Below, one piece after another: positions 22,207 through 34,700 of a stretch of 64,000 bases of DNA. Origin of the DNA: Casuarina equisetifolia (taxonomy: Eukaryota; Streptophyta; Magnoliopsida; Fagales; Casuarinaceae). The notes beneath the pieces were generated by a model that was not told where the DNA came from, searched no databases, and worked only from the letters and a program-made list of their open reading frames with translations. Position numbers and translations under genes: made by a program. Where the stretch lies: the NCBI GenBank assembly GCA_028551475.1, contig CM052361.1, forward strand, positions 25,371,491 to 25,435,490, given 5' to 3'. Each line of letters opens with the position of its first letter. The stretch's first letter is position 1.

Positions 22207-24702
22207 ATGGGTCGCAGAAACCTTGACTTGTTAATCTTGGTTTCATCCATTTCATTCTTGGGAAGCTTCTGTGCTGCATTTGATCCTGTGGATAATTACC
22301 TTATAAACTGTGGAGCATCCACCAATTCTTCTGTCGGAAATCGTGTGTTCGTTGCCGATAACTTGGCTTCGAATTTGCTTTCAACCTCTCATAATGTTCT
22401 TGCCAGTACCACCTTGGAATCTGTCCCTTCTTCCGAACATTCAGTTCTGCTGCGGACAGCCAGAGTCTTTGATGAATCCGCGAAATACAACTTTCCCATC
22501 AAACAGAGTGGGAGACACTGGATCCGTCTCTATTTCCACCCATTTTCGTATAATAGTTATGATTTGAGTTCGGCGAAGTTTGCTGTCCGGGCCTCGGATT
22601 GTCTTCTTCTGTATGATTTCAAGGTGCAAAACACATCCGTTGTTAAAGAATTTTCTGTAAATGTGACCTCCAACAACCTTGAACTCAACTTCTACGCTTC
22701 CAATAATTCATTCGCTTTCGTGAATGCTATAGAAGTGGTTTCAGTCCCCGACGGGCTCATTTCGAACGACGGCATCAGAGTTAGTCAAGCAGGGAAAGCC
22801 GTGGGCTTGTTACCGACGGCACTTGAGACGGTTTGGCGGGTGAACATAGGCGGGCCAGTGGTGACGGCGGATAATGATACGCTTTGGCGAACGTGGATTC
22901 CCGATTCAGGTTTTCTAATGCAGCCGCACAGGATGGCGAGCTACTCAAACATTAAAGCGGTGAAGTACATTCGTGGTGGGGCAACGAAAGATTCAGCCCC
23001 AGAGATCGTCTATGGAACGGCCGGAACAGGTGTTGGTCCATATTATTACAATGTGATGGAACTTGTGACCTGGGAATTTAATGTCGATCCAGGATTTCAA
23101 TACCTTCTTCGGTTTCATATATGTGATATAGCGAGTAAAAGTGTTAACGAGCTCTTCTTCAATCTTTTCGTCGATTCCTTGCTTGTGAAGACTGTGGATC
23201 GGAATACTGTTCCAGTAGCAAACATCTTGGGAGCTGCATTTTATATTGATTTTGTTACGAAGTCGATCGTGGACAATCAGCGTAGTATCAAGGTTGGCTA
23301 TGTTGCCTTGGGTCCTTCTTCCCGCGGCATCCTGAATGGGCTAGAGATCATGAAGATCAGCAATTCCCAGGGCAGCCTGAGTTCTGCTGCGGTGAATTTT
23401 TCCGCTCTCAGGTTGAAGAGAAATCTCGGTTTGGTTAGAAAGCTCAAAGTGATCGGGGGTCTCACCATCGGGGCCGTGGTTGCAACAATGTTGGTCGGAA
23501 TTCTCTTTCCGTGGTACCGAAATAGAAGAAGACCGACCCTCAAAGTGCATTCAAAGACGTGGATACCAGTATGGATCAATGGAGGAAACTCGCCGTTTAC
23601 AGGAAAAGAATACTTGAAATCCATCGATCGATATCGCATTCCCTTTGCTGCAGCTAAAGAATCTACAAACAACTTCGACGAAAGTAGGGTAATTGGGGTT
23701 GGTGGTTTCGGGAAAGTGTACAGGGGAGTTCTAAATGGTACGAAAGTGGCAGTCAAGAGAAGTAATCCCCAGTCCCAACAGGGACTTCGAGAGTTTCAAA
23801 CTGAGATCGTGATGCTTTCCCGATTCCGCCATCGCCATCTTGTTTCATTAGTTGGGTACTGTGACGAAGAGAACGAGATGATCTTGATTTATGAATATAT
23901 GGAGAATGGAACACTCAAGAGTCATCTCTACGGCTCTGGTCTTCCCAGCTTGAGTTGGAGACAGAGGCTTCAAATATGCATTGGAGCTGCTAAAGGACTC
24001 CATTATCTTCACACAGGACATCAGAAAGCAATCATTCATCGCGATGTGAAGTCTGCTAACATCTTGCTTGATGAGAATCTCATGGCCAAAGTTGCTGATT
24101 TCGGGCTCTCAAGACCAGGGCCAGAAATTGATCAAACGCATGTAAGTACTGCAATAAAAGGAAGTTTTGGGTACTTGGATCCAGAATATTTCAAAATGCA
24201 ACGGCTGACAGATAAATCAGATGTATATTCATTTGGAGTAGTTTTGTTTGAAGTTCTTTGTGCAAGGCCTGCTATTGATACTTCCCTTCCAAGTGATTTG
24301 GTGAGCTTGTCCGAATGCGCAATGAAATGGCAGGAGAGAGGGCAGCTAGAGCAAATCATGGACTCTGCTCTGGTGGGAAAAGTTATACCAGATTCTCTAA
24401 GGAAGTACGGAGAGACTGCTGAGAGCTGCTTGGCCAAGTTTGGTTCTGATAGGCCCTCAATGGGGGAAGTCCTAAGTAATCTTGAACATGCTCTTCAACT
24501 TCAGGAGGCAGCCATTGATGGTGATCTTGAAGAAAATGATACAATTATGATTGAACTCCCTCCCCGTGTGGACAGCTTTGATGATTGCAATGGAAGTGTC
24601 TTAGGTATGCTGTTAAAGTCATCGTCAACCACGAATAATCTTTCATGTGATTCCATGAGTATGGTGTCACTTACTCACTCTACGGTTTCGGATCCTTGTT
24701 GA
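22207..24702 (+). CDS. Malectin-like receptor kinase 4 (CrRLK1L family), intact
   Basis: An 831-residue single-exon receptor kinase. The ATG at 22207 (AAGATGGGTCGCAG) aligns with the starts of the paralogues; an in-frame ATG at 22156 would add 17 residues before the signal peptide and is less likely. Layout: signal peptide, malectin-like ectodomain (FDPVDNYLINCGAS), transmembrane helix (about 423-447), kinase with GVGGFG, Lys517, HRD Asp613, DFG Asp631 and DPEY. All catalytic residues are intact. Homology to the leaders of genes 1-3 starts only at about 22085. The sequence before that is unrelated, so transcription must use a different upstream region. The FPWYRNRRR stretch replaces CLWCRNRRR at the cytoplasmic face. 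Confidence 0.95.
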   Translation: MGRRNLDLLILVSSISFLGSFCAAFDPVDNYLINCGASTNSSVGNRVFVADNLASNLLSTSHNVLASTTLESVPSSEHSVLLRTARVFDESAKYNFPIKQSGRHWIRLYFHPFSYNSYDLSSAKFAVRASDCLLLYDFKVQNTSVVKEFSVNVTSNNLELNFYASNNSFAFVNAIEVVSVPDGLISNDGIRVSQAGKAVGLLPTALETVWRVNIGGPVVTADNDTLWRTWIPDSGFLMQPHRMASYSNIKAVKYIRGGATKDSAPEIVYGTAGTGVGPYYYNVMELVTWEFNVDPGFQYLLRFHICDIASKSVNELFFNLFVDSLLVKTVDRNTVPVANILGAAFYIDFVTKSIVDNQRSIKVGYVALGPSSRGILNGLEIMKISNSQGSLSSAAVNFSALRLKRNLGLVRKLKVIGGLTIGAVVATMLVGILFPWYRNRRRPTLKVHSKTWIPVWINGGNSPFTGKEYLKSIDRYRIPFAAAKESTNNFDESRVIGVGGFGKVYRGVLNGTKVAVKRSNPQSQQGLREFQTEIVMLSRFRHRHLVSLVGYCDEENEMILIYEYMENGTLKSHLYGSGLPSLSWRQRLQICIGAAKGLHYLHTGHQKAIIHRDVKSANILLDENLMAKVADFGLSRPGPEIDQTHVSTAIKGSFGYLDPEYFKMQRLTDKSDVYSFGVVLFEVLCARPAIDTSLPSDLVSLSECAMKWQERGQLEQIMDSALVGKVIPDSLRKYGETAESCLAKFGSDRPSMGEVLSNLEHALQLQEAAIDGDLEENDTIMIELPPRVDSFDDCNGSVLGMLLKSSSTTNNLSCDSMSMVSLTHSTVSDPC

Positions 24703-24909
24703 CAAAACTTTTGGGCTTTATCATCCGGGTAACCACCGTTACTAGTTACAGCAAAAGCCTCACCGGTGAAGACAATGAGCATCTCCATGTACAGTATATG
24801 TCTTGTTGGATTGGTTGCTGCAAATACAAAGAAGTCTGCTCGATCAGACTTCAACAATCAATGAGTGAAGCATTTGTTTTGGTTTTACCTTAGTTGTATA
24901 TACAATATA

Positions 24910-24915
24910 AATAAA
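24910..24915 (+). terminator. Poly(A) signal AATAAA of gene 4
   Basis: AATAAA lies about 210 bases past the stop, in the context shared with genes 1 and 3. Confidence 0.5.
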
Positions 24916-25089
24916 CTATGGTATCAATTACGTTTAGTATTAAATCTGCAATGGCTTTTTTTCCGAGGTAGTATTAAATCTTTATTGGTATGTTGTGCAT
25001 GTTCAATCGTACTTCATATTTTAATATTAGTTATGGAGTTAGAATGAAAGATAAGAGTAAAATAACAATTATTTCAATTAAAGTTTCTT

Positions 25090-25420
25090 TCAAGTTACTA
25101 GTTAGTTAGAAGGTCCTATGGTTCAATCCAAAAGTTAACAAAGGTTGAAAAGTTTTCTTTTAATTTTAATTTTATTTTAAAAATTTTATTTTCCTTAATG
25201 GAATTCTTATCCTACACACACACCCCCTAAACATCAAGTATTATTAAGTTCAAGGTTACGCAAGATAGAGTGGATTTAACCTAGGTTATGATAATAGGTT
25301 AGAAGGCCCTATAATCGAATCCAAATGCTAGCTCATTGATTAAAAGACTCTCTTTTAATTTAAACTTTATTTTAGGGATTATATTTTCTAGTATGAAACT
25401 CTTGTCTTACATACACTATT
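25090..25420. repeat. Two-copy direct repeat of about 200 bp
   Basis: TTAGAAGGTCCTATGGTTCAATCC (25108 on) and its variant TTAGAAGGCCCTATAATCG (25300 on) are each followed by a CTTTTAATTTNAANTTTATTTTA stretch and by CTTAC/CCTAC with an ACAC run. It is non-coding; the GGTTCAATCC word resembles a Pol III B box, but no A box is clear. Confidence 0.5.
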
Positions 25421-26655
25421 TATTAGATTTTGAGAAGCTTTATTGATTAAATTATTAGATAAATGGTCATAATAATTTTTGTTCTAAGATGACTTTTATT
25501 GTGATCCTTATTGCTTTGTTATGGATGGTCAATTTTAATCTCATATTTTTATGTTAGCGGACACAAATGAATAATAATTTTTCTGGACTAAAGTTTCTTC
25601 CAAATTGCTTGTAAATATGAGGTTTTAAGAAACTTTATGTGCACGGTGATCAGATGTAATGTCATGGTCAAAGAAAGTGAAACGTTAAGGTTAAAATTGT
25701 TCCTCTCATCCTCAAGTTTGAGTTCATAATTGTTCCTCTTTTTATCTCCCCCACCATTTTATTTTCTTGGCAATGTGGAAATTAGTATTTACATTATCTT
25801 TTTCATTCAGCTTTTAAAAGAAACCTTAAAATTGTCACCATCTTTTGTTATCAAACCAATAAGGATATATTATATGTATGTAGCTTCATATTTTCATGCC
25901 ACCCGTATAATTATAGATGTATAAGATGAAAATTCCCTTTGATGATCATCTATTCTCTCTCTACCTTTGTAATAGAAATATACAGGACGTAGATTTTATC
26001 TTTATGCACATCATGATCCATTACTCACGACACTAAATACGTAGAAGGCAGACCTCTTGTCTATCTCTCTCTCTCCGAATTTAAGAAGGATAAGTAGAAC
26101 TAAACTCACTAGAACTATGTATCTCTCTCTTGATCTCCCTCCAAGCAACACAATTAACACACATAAATGGGGCCTTACCTTGAATCTCTTTTTCTCATCT
26201 CTATCTCTCTTTAAGTCCTCCTTTTCTTTTCAAAATGTCTTACTTGAAGAGTAGTTGCCTAAGCTCGTAAAACACAAACAAGCTCTTTTCTTAACTAATT
26301 GGGATTTTTTCCTCCATCATCGCTACAATTGGTCGCATCCTTGGGATTCAGTTGAATTACACTGGGGAACTAACTTTAATCCTATGATAAAAGTTTAAGT
26401 CCAACTCTTTCCTAAATGGTCTTACAAGGTGAGGACAACAAACTCCTTTCTTTATTTTTCTTTTATTTTAATCGGGGAGGGGGAATGGAGGATTTTAGGG
26501 GATTTTATTGGAGAAGTAGGCTCAATTTCCTATCACTCGAATGAAAATTCCCCTAAGTGTCACCAAGCTACCAAGCGCTTGTGCAACTGAATCTAACATC
26601 ACTCCTTATAGAAACACACGGGAAAGAAAACTCAAAGCTTTATTTTACAAAGATA
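25421..26655. other. Intergenic DNA, nothing recognised
   Basis: 3' flank of gene 4 continuing to the gypsy LTR. CT-rich microsatellite-like runs at about 26063-26075. No gene supported. Confidence 0.4.
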
Positions 26656-27248
26656 TGTTACAACAAGCCACGTAGGCATATGATCAAGCTGACGGGAGAA
26701 GATATCTTAGAGGGGTGGGCGCTGTAGTCAAGAAAAGAATGAATGGGAGTCGTGAAGGGGAAGAAGATTGGTGATTGATTCGTAGTACGTGGAAGGAAAG
26801 ATGGTGGTAACGTGAAGAGCAACAATTCGAATTTGAATTCAAGTGCAGTGGGCATAAGATATCTTTTAAAGTCAGCTTCCCTATTTTACAACCATTAATC
26901 AGGGGTGGTTGGGATTTCTTTATTCAAAGAAAATCAAATAAATTGCATTATTTAATATTTCCTAGTTTTTCAATTTTAATTATGTAACATGAGGACTTTC
27001 CTTTAGAAAAGGGAGTAGACGGCTAGAAATAAGGGGGAGGACAATCAAAGAAGGGGATGAAGAAATTGTAATCTGTTTTCCAATTTTGTAACTATCCTTA
27101 TGATTCAATAAAATTATCTTCCTAACTCTTCCTATTTTGAATTACGTTGCAACCATAGGTCATCCTCATAAGAGCAAGAATAGGAAGGCATGGGACGACT
27201 TTCCAGTAGTCAGTCCAGTTACTCACTCATTCACACGAGCACGTAACA
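26656..27248 (+). mobile_element. 5' LTR of a Ty3/gypsy element (593 bp)
   Basis: Bounded by short inverted ends TGTTAC (26656-26661) and GTAACA (27243-27248). It is directly followed by a primer-binding site TGGTATCAGAG (27252-27262), complementary to initiator tRNA-Met. No matching 3' LTR is found in the window. Confidence 0.8.
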
Positions 27249-27281
27249 TAGTGGTATCAGAGTCAGGTTGTCGAGCCATCC

Positions 27282-29129
27282 ATGGAGGACGCCCGACTCG
27301 AAAAGATTGAAGCTGACATGGCTCGGAAGGACGCGGAGAACAATCAACGTTCCAACGAGATCATGGAGATGCTGCAAAGATTGACGGAGACTATCCGTTC
27401 CAACAATAACCGAGAACGTGACGGTGAATCATCACACTGTTCTGGAGGTAATGGTGGACGTGGTGGCAATGGAGGACATCGTGTGGACGAGGGAAATCAC
27501 TCCCCAGGGATGTGATTTGATTTTCCACGTTATAATGGTAGTGATGAACCATCTGACTGGATCTGTAAGGCGGAACAATACTTTGAATTCTATGATGTTT
27601 GAGAGGAAGAAAAGGTGAAGCTTGCTGCATGGAATCTAGAAGACAATGCTCTAATATGGTATAGAATGCAGGAGGCAGAACACAAAGGACAAGATCTTTC
27701 TTAGGATACCTTTACCCAAGAGATTGGAGAGCGATTTGGCCTTACAGGGTACCAAAACCACTTTAGTGAGTTGATCAAATTAAAGCAAAGTGGTTCCTTT
27801 GAGGACTACTATGCTAAATTCTTAAAGTTGGTATTAAGGGCTGGACAGTTAACTCTTGAACAACAAATCATGTGCTTCATCAACGGCCTGAGGGAAGCTG
27901 TGCGGGTGGATGTACAAGCAGGTAAACCTTTGACTTTATCTTCTGCTGTGGGATTAGCTCATTTGTATGATCACAAGCACCAATCCAATAGAGCGGGAAC
28001 ATCTTTCAAAAAGATAAAACTACCAACAAATGAAGGAGGGAGATCTGGAACTGTGGTGAGAAAAATGACGCCTAATGAGTTGACAGATTGAAGAGCACGA
28101 GGTCTTTGCTTTCATTGCGATGAAAGATTCACACCGGGCCACCAATGCAAATGGTTGTTCGTGATAAAAGGATCATGGGAATCAGAGAATCCATAAAGGG
28201 AAGATGAGCAAGAGGAGGTGATGGGAAGAGAAGAACCAGAAATTTCCCTCAATGTTATCAATGGGGAAGAGTCTCCTCAAACCATGCGATTTATGAGGAG
28301 TATGGGGAACCACTGAACGAGAGTCCACGTGTTGGTGGATTCCAGAAGCTCCCATAGTTTTGTTAGTGAAAAACTAGCAAAACGTTCGGGGTTACGAGTC
28401 GATCGGAGATGTCGCTTCAACATAAGAGTGGCCAATGGGGAAAAGATGTATAGTCCTGGACTATGCAAAGGCTTAATGGTGAAGGTACAAGGAGTTGTTT
28501 TTACATTAGATTCGTATTTACTTCCTTTGCAGGGGGTGGATGTGGTTCTAGGCATTCATTGGCTTAGAACCTTAGGACCTATCGTATGAGACTTTGATAA
28601 ACTCACCATGGAGTTTATCGTTAAGGATAAGCCCATTAAACTCCAAGGAGGGCTATCTCAAAAATATCAGGTAATCAAGATCAATAAGATGGAGAAAATA
28701 CTTGAGAAGGAAAAGATGGGGATGCTGTTATGCATAAACCATATCCATACGATGGAAGTGGAGGGAGATCGTGGGGTGATTAGAGATCTAAATATTCAGG
28801 AGGTTCTTGAATCCTTTGAAGATGTTTTTTGTGAACCCACAAGATTACCACCCATGCAAGATCATGACCATGGGATCCACCTTCAACATCTTGATCCTCC
28901 GGTGTCAGTGCGGCCTTACAGGTATCCTTTTTCTCAAAAGACGAAAATCGAAAGGGTGGTAAAGGAACTCCTAAAGGCAGGGATCATTCGCCCTAGTGTG
29001 AGTCCTTTTTCTTCTCTAGTACTTTTGGTTAAGAAGAAAGACGGATCATGGAGGCTTTGTGTGGACTACCGAGAGTTGAATAAGGGCACTATTAAAGATA
29101 AGTTTGGTTACAATTCAATTGAATCATAG
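27282..29129 (+). pseudogene. Ty3/gypsy gag-protease-RT fragment, broken
   Basis: Continues from the LTR and primer-binding site. The gag part (27282 to about 28140) has a charged N-terminus, retrotransposon gag core and a CCHC zinc knuckle (C-x2-C, H, C; CFHCDERFTPGHQC). The aspartic protease follows at about 28329-28590, with DSR where the active site should read DSG. Next is the start of reverse transcriptase up to WRLCVDYRELNK (about 29050-29090), where homology ends abruptly. At least seven in-frame stops interrupt the reading frame (for example near 27513, 27600, 28090, 28192, 28315, 28588). RNase H, integrase and 3' LTR are missing. The order gag-PR-RT and the knuckle type indicate Ty3/gypsy. 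Inactive. Confidence 0.85.
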
Positions 29130-30494
29130 AACCCTCTCATTCAGGGTATACATTGTTTTGCTCACAAACTATACACTATGTAATTAAGACTTGGTAGATA
29201 ATGGGTTGTTTGTCTCTAACTCACATGTTTTACAACACTCTAATGTTTATTCAAAACACATGCTATAATACTAGAAATGTATTAATACAACCAAGCATAC
29301 TAGTACCTGGTTAATATACATGCTAAAACATTTATGTATATTCCATATAGCGACAAAAAAAAGGTGTCAAATATTATGCAAAACTAATATAGTATGACTC
29401 CTGTTATAAATGTTGCATAAATAATTGAAAATACCATTTAACAAATTACTAAATGTATACCAAAAAAATAATAATTGTAGGAACTCTTGTGCAAGCCATG
29501 CAACGTTCTCAGGCAGGAACTGCTCCTTTCCTTAAGCTTCCTATTTCGCTTCTCCCAGGCGTTGATCTAGCAACGGCCATCCGCACATCCTCATCTTGTG
29601 TTCGCCACCACTGCTTTGCATCCTAGAGAGATACATAGTTTGCCATTACGACTCGGTTGCCAAAAGAGGCACAAACAGCCTTGAAGTATTGTTCCATGTC
29701 CCGTTTTGCCTTGGCATTTCTAATCCCATTAAATGGTTGTGGAAAAGGGACTCGAACGCATCTAGAGTCACTAGATAAGACATTCGGTTCACGAACCTAA
29801 GACCTATCTCCACAAGAAGCTCCTAAATTTGACCTAGTCCGTCACACTTTGGACAATGCCACCGAGATCGTTAAGGCCCCGTAAAGATGGCTCTTTGAAA
29901 TTCTCAAGAAAATTTTGGTCCAAATAGCATCAAATTTCGAGCTCACACTCGCCTTTACACGCCACTGGTAGAATCTTACCGGTTTAACTAGATCCGGCTG
30001 TTTCGACCAATTCGGTCTGATTCATGCTAATTTCAACATTTTCAGGCCAATTTTCCTTCAGAGCGGCTCACAACCAACCATCAACAGAACAGCCGGTCGG
30101 CCGAAAACCGATGTCACACCGTTAACGACAAAAGAAGAAATGACCTGTACAGTTCATGTTCCACCCATCCAAATCTGATTGATGATTGTTTGGTGGGAGA
30201 AGTTATTGGCCTTCAGCAACTTGTTGGACGTTGTAGTGTGCAGGAGTGGTAATTGGCCTATGGAGGCTTTAGTCCGTGGCACGGACATGAGGTGACCGTT
30301 ACATCAGCATGAGAAAAACCAAGCGACACCAACCCATAGCTTCATTGGGCTGGTCCAGCTCATATTTAGAATTCACTACTGGGTCTTATTAGGATAATAT
30401 TCTCTTAAGGTTTAAAAAGAAAAATGACAAGTTTTTTTCTAGAATGTGGCTGTAAAAAAAAAAAGAAAAAAAAAATCCTCCTATATGAAAGAAA
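29130..30494. other. Intergenic DNA between transposons
   Basis: 29480-30330 is GC-richer than its surroundings and may be a transposon remnant, but I identify no protein or terminal repeat. A word GGGACTCGAACGC at about 29746 looks like a reverse-strand Pol III B box. No gene supported. Confidence 0.35.
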
Positions 30495-31066
30495 AAAACT
30501 ATGAGACCAATCACAGAGTCCACTCAAATCTCTACTATATAAATCTTTAGGTTTATAACCCAATTAAGTCCTTAACAATGACAACAAGATAAAAATTTAT
30601 TGACTCAATAATAATAAAATTAACAATTAATAGTAAAGAACAAATAGTAAACATTAACTTAACCAAGAAAAGTTGAAAAAAATCACTCAAATTTTTATCT
30701 AAGATCTGTTGATTTAAAAAACTTCAAATGATGATCCAACCATTCACAATGAAGAACACCTAATTTCAAACCTATTGATAAAAAATAAGCTCAATCAGAC
30801 AACGGATCAACCTAAATTAAGTGTTTGATCAACTGTTACACAGAGCTTCTAATTCCTATGAAATTCTGCCCTTTTTCTTTTCTCTCTTTCTTTTTTTTCA
30901 ACTTTTTTTAGTTAAGTTGATGTCTACAACTTATTCTTCACTATCAATTGTTAATTCTATTGTTATTGAATCAATAAATCTTTATCTTGTTGCTATTGTT
31001 AAGGACTTAATTTGATTGTAAACCTAAAGAGTTTTGTAGTAAAGATTTAGATAGACTCTATGATTG
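30495..31066. mobile_element. Inverted-repeat element (MITE-like or foldback), about 570 bp
   Basis: The left arm (about 30497-30690) is the imperfect reverse complement of the right arm (about 30880-31065). For example ATAAATCTTTAGGTTTATAA and CCAATTAAGTCCTTAACAATG on the left answer TTGTTAAGGACTTAATTTGATTG and TAAACCTAAAGAG on the right. About 190 bases of spacer lie between. Terminal words CAATCACAGAGT and ACTCTATGATTG pair. No coding capacity. The copia LTR begins immediately after the right arm. Confidence 0.7.
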
Positions 31067-31751
31067 TGTTGGGTTTAAACTTGCTTAGCCCAAATAAGAA
31101 AGAAAAAGCCCAAAAGGTAAGAGGCCCATGAAGACTATTCATCACCCCTTTCTCCCTTCTCCTTCCCCGATGATGCAAATGTGTAGAAAGCACCGGAAAA
31201 AAACTAGAATCTTCAATCCACCGGAAAATTATCTTCTGACACCAGGAAAAGATCTCTGACATCAAGCTTTCTCCAAAACCACAAGCTTGAAGTCCGTATC
31301 TACTAAAGAACAAGGAAGCATTGACCCTATGAAGCTATAAATACCATGGAGCACATGGAGGAGCAACACTGTAGAGAGAGAAAACAATAAAGCAAAAGAG
31401 TGAACGGAGTCCTCCAATAAGAGTTCTCTAGGAACAGTAATTCCAAGTTGTTCCCTTTGTTGCTCAAACTGTGAGTGCTTTTTTTTTTCCGCAAATGTTG
31501 TTGTATGTGTTAATTCATGCTTGTGTATTCAAGAGATTGCAACTCTATTAAGTTTCCTTTATTGTGTCCCTTGTAACCTTGATTGGTTGTATAAAAGTAA
31601 AATTTTCGTTTTTCCATTTAAAGCTATTTTTAATGTCCAACTTTCTGCCTACCACGTGTTCGACGTTTTGCCTTAACCAAGCTTACCTCCTCATTTTCTC
31701 AATTTTCTTCCATACCTTTATTCCTCTTCCATCCATATTCAAAACCCAACA
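31067..31751 (+). mobile_element. 5' LTR of the Ty1/copia element (685 bp)
   Basis: Begins TGTTGGG and ends CCCAACA, perfect 7-bp terminal inverted repeats. A primer-binding-site-like TGGCATCAAAGCC follows at 31753. It aligns full length with the 3' LTR. I count about 14 differences in the first 205 bases. Confidence 0.9.
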
Positions 31752-31752
31752 A

Positions 31753-34700
31753 TGGCATCAAAGCCCAATTCACCTAAAACATGTCTAACATTGTCTAAGT
31801 CCAAGTACCTAAGTTATCCCAAACCAACTATAAGAATTGGAGTACCCAAATGAGAGTGATCCTTGGCTCGCATGACTTGTGGAATTACATTGAAGATGGC
31901 TTCCATGAACCAAAAAATGTATCAGCCTTGTCAAAGAATGCAAAGAAGGAGCTTAAGAAGAAAAGGCAATAGGATTAAGAGGCATTGGCCATCATCTACC
32001 AAGGAGTCAATGAAGCAACCTTTGAGAAGATTTTGGGAGCAAAGAGTGCAAAGGAAGCTTGGGAGATTCTACCAAAGTCTTTCCAAGGAATGGAGAAATC
32101 TAGAAAGGTATGACTCCAAACTCTTAAATGTGAATTTGACTCATTAAAGATGAGTAATGGAGAGACGGTAAATGATTATGTTACAAAGGTGTAATCAATA
32201 GTAAATGAAATGAAGAGAAATGGTGAAAGTATAATTGAAGAAAAGGTAATAGAAAAGATTTTGAGGTCTTTACATAAGAAATTTAATTATGTAGTAGCAG
32301 CTATTGAAGAATCTAAAGACCTCTCTAAACTAAGCATTAAAGAGCTATTAGGATCACTTAAGGCCTATGAATTTAGAATGAAACAAGATGATGAATAAGA
32401 GACTTTAAAGTAAGCTTTCCAGAATAAGTTAAGAACTAGTTCAAGTCACAGTGGTGGAAAAGGAAATAGAGAAAACTTTAGAGGAGGATATAAAGGAAGA
32501 GGTAGATTTGGAGGAAGGAATTATTAAGGTAATAATATGGATCAAGAACAATAAAGATCTAATGCCCAAGGACCAAGAAGTAAAGGTAGAGGTGGTTTCT
32601 CCTCAAGAAACGATAGAGAAGGTTCTACATAAAGGAATAATAGATCGTAGTGTTATAAGTGTGGAAAATATAGGCATATTAGTAAAGAGTGTAGAACCAA
32701 CTTAAATAAAGACGCACACTTAGTAAAGGAGGAAGAATCAAGAAATGAACAAACTATCCTATTAACTTTTAAGGAATAAAGGACAATAAAAGGAAATGTT
32801 TGGTATTTGGATACTGGGGCCAGCAATCATTTAACTAGAAATAAGGAACTTTTTAATGAATTGGACGAGACAGTTAAAGGAGAAGTAGGATTTGGAGATA
32901 ATACCACAATACCAATAGAAGGAAAAGGAAGAATAATGGTTAGAGCTAAGGATGGAACACAAGAGTTTATTAATGAAGTCTATTATGTACCACCTACTTT
33001 AAAAAGTAATATGATAAGTCTTAGACAATTTTTAGAGAAAGGATATGAGATAAACCTCAGAGATGGAGGTTTAACCATTAGAAATTTGGAAAGGGTATTA
33101 ATAGCCAAAGTAGAAATGCATAAAAATAGGCTTTTTACACTTAACCTTCAAACCGAATCAATTAAGTGTTTAAAATCTGTAATGAATGATGAGTCTTGGC
33201 TTTGACATTTGAGATTTGAACACCTTGGTTTTAAAGGATTAAAAATACTTACAAGTAAGAATATGATTAAAGGTTTGCCTGAGATTAATCATCCAGATGA
33301 GTTATGTGAAGCATGTGTAAAAAGGAAGCAATTCAGGAGGAGTTTTGAAGCTGGAAACTCCTAGAAGGCAAAAAGTCCGCTACAGCTTGTCCATACTAAC
33401 ATCGCTAGTCCATTCAATGTTACTTCCTTAGGCAGAAATAGGTATTACATCTCATTCATTAATGATTTTAGCAAAAAAACTTATGTGTATTTCTTGAAGC
33501 AAAAATCAAAGGCATTGGAAAAGTTTAAGGAGTTCAAGGCTATGGTGGAAAAGCAATCTGGAGAGCCTTTAAAGACAATCAGATCAAATAAAGGAGGAGA
33601 ATATACTTCCAAACTGTTCAAAAATTTATGCAAGATGGAAGGAATCATCCACCAGTTCACAGCAACATATACGCCACAGCAAAATGGTGTCGCAAAGAGG
33701 AAAAACAAAACAATCCTTGACAAGGCACGAAGCATAATGAAGAGCAAGGATCTACCAAAGGGTTTATAGGTTGAAGCAGTTGATTGTGTAGTCTACTTAA
33801 TCAATCACTATCCAACAAAAAGCGTGAAAGATAAAACACCAGATGAAGCATGGAGTGGAAGCAAACTAGTTGTAAGTGACCTTAAGGTGTTTGGTTGCAT
33901 AGCATTTGCTCGACTCCCGTAACAAAGAAGAAAGAAACTAGATAATCGAGGAATCAAGTGCATCTTCGTAGGATACAGTAAAGCATCAAAGGCCTTCAAG
34001 TTGTATAATCCAAATGAGAAGAAGTTGATTGTATCAAGGGATGTGGAGTTTAATGAAGAAGCACAATGGAAATGGAGTGAAGAAGACAGGCTAATCAAAG
34101 ACCTATTTTACAAAAGTAGAGAAAAAGAAGGAGGCCAACAAGAAGCAACAGGAAACGATCAAACTTCATTAAGACAAGGAGGAGTTAAAAGACCTAGAGA
34201 AACTTCATAAAAAATGAGAAGTTTGGGAGACATATATGAGGAAACACAACCCCTGGTGGTAAGTAATTACTCCTTGTATTGCTTATTAGCTAAATGTAAT
34301 CCAATTACATATAAAAAAGCTGTAGCTAATGAAAAATGGAAAAAGGCAATGGATGAAGAAATAAATAAATAAAAAGAAATGATACATGGGAGTTAGTAAA
34401 CTTACCTAAGGGCCACAAAGCAATTGGAGTTAAATGGGTTTATAAAACAAAGACAAATCAAGAAGGAAATGTTGAAAAATATAAAGCTAAATTAGTAACA
34501 AAAGGATATAAGCAAAAGTATGGAATAAATTATGAAGAAGTGTTTGCTCCAGTTGCTAAGATAGATACTATTATATTATTTATAGCCTTAGTTATAGCAA
34601 AAGGTTGGAAAATATACCAAATGGATGTAAAATCAGCTTTTCTTAATGGGTATCTAGAAAAAAAAGTATATGTAGAACAAGCTCTAGGATATATAAAAGA

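Noticed and set aside
29740-29810. Possible tRNA gene on - strand
   Set aside because: There is a B-box-like GCGTTCGAGTCCC but I could not build an acceptor stem or the other arms.
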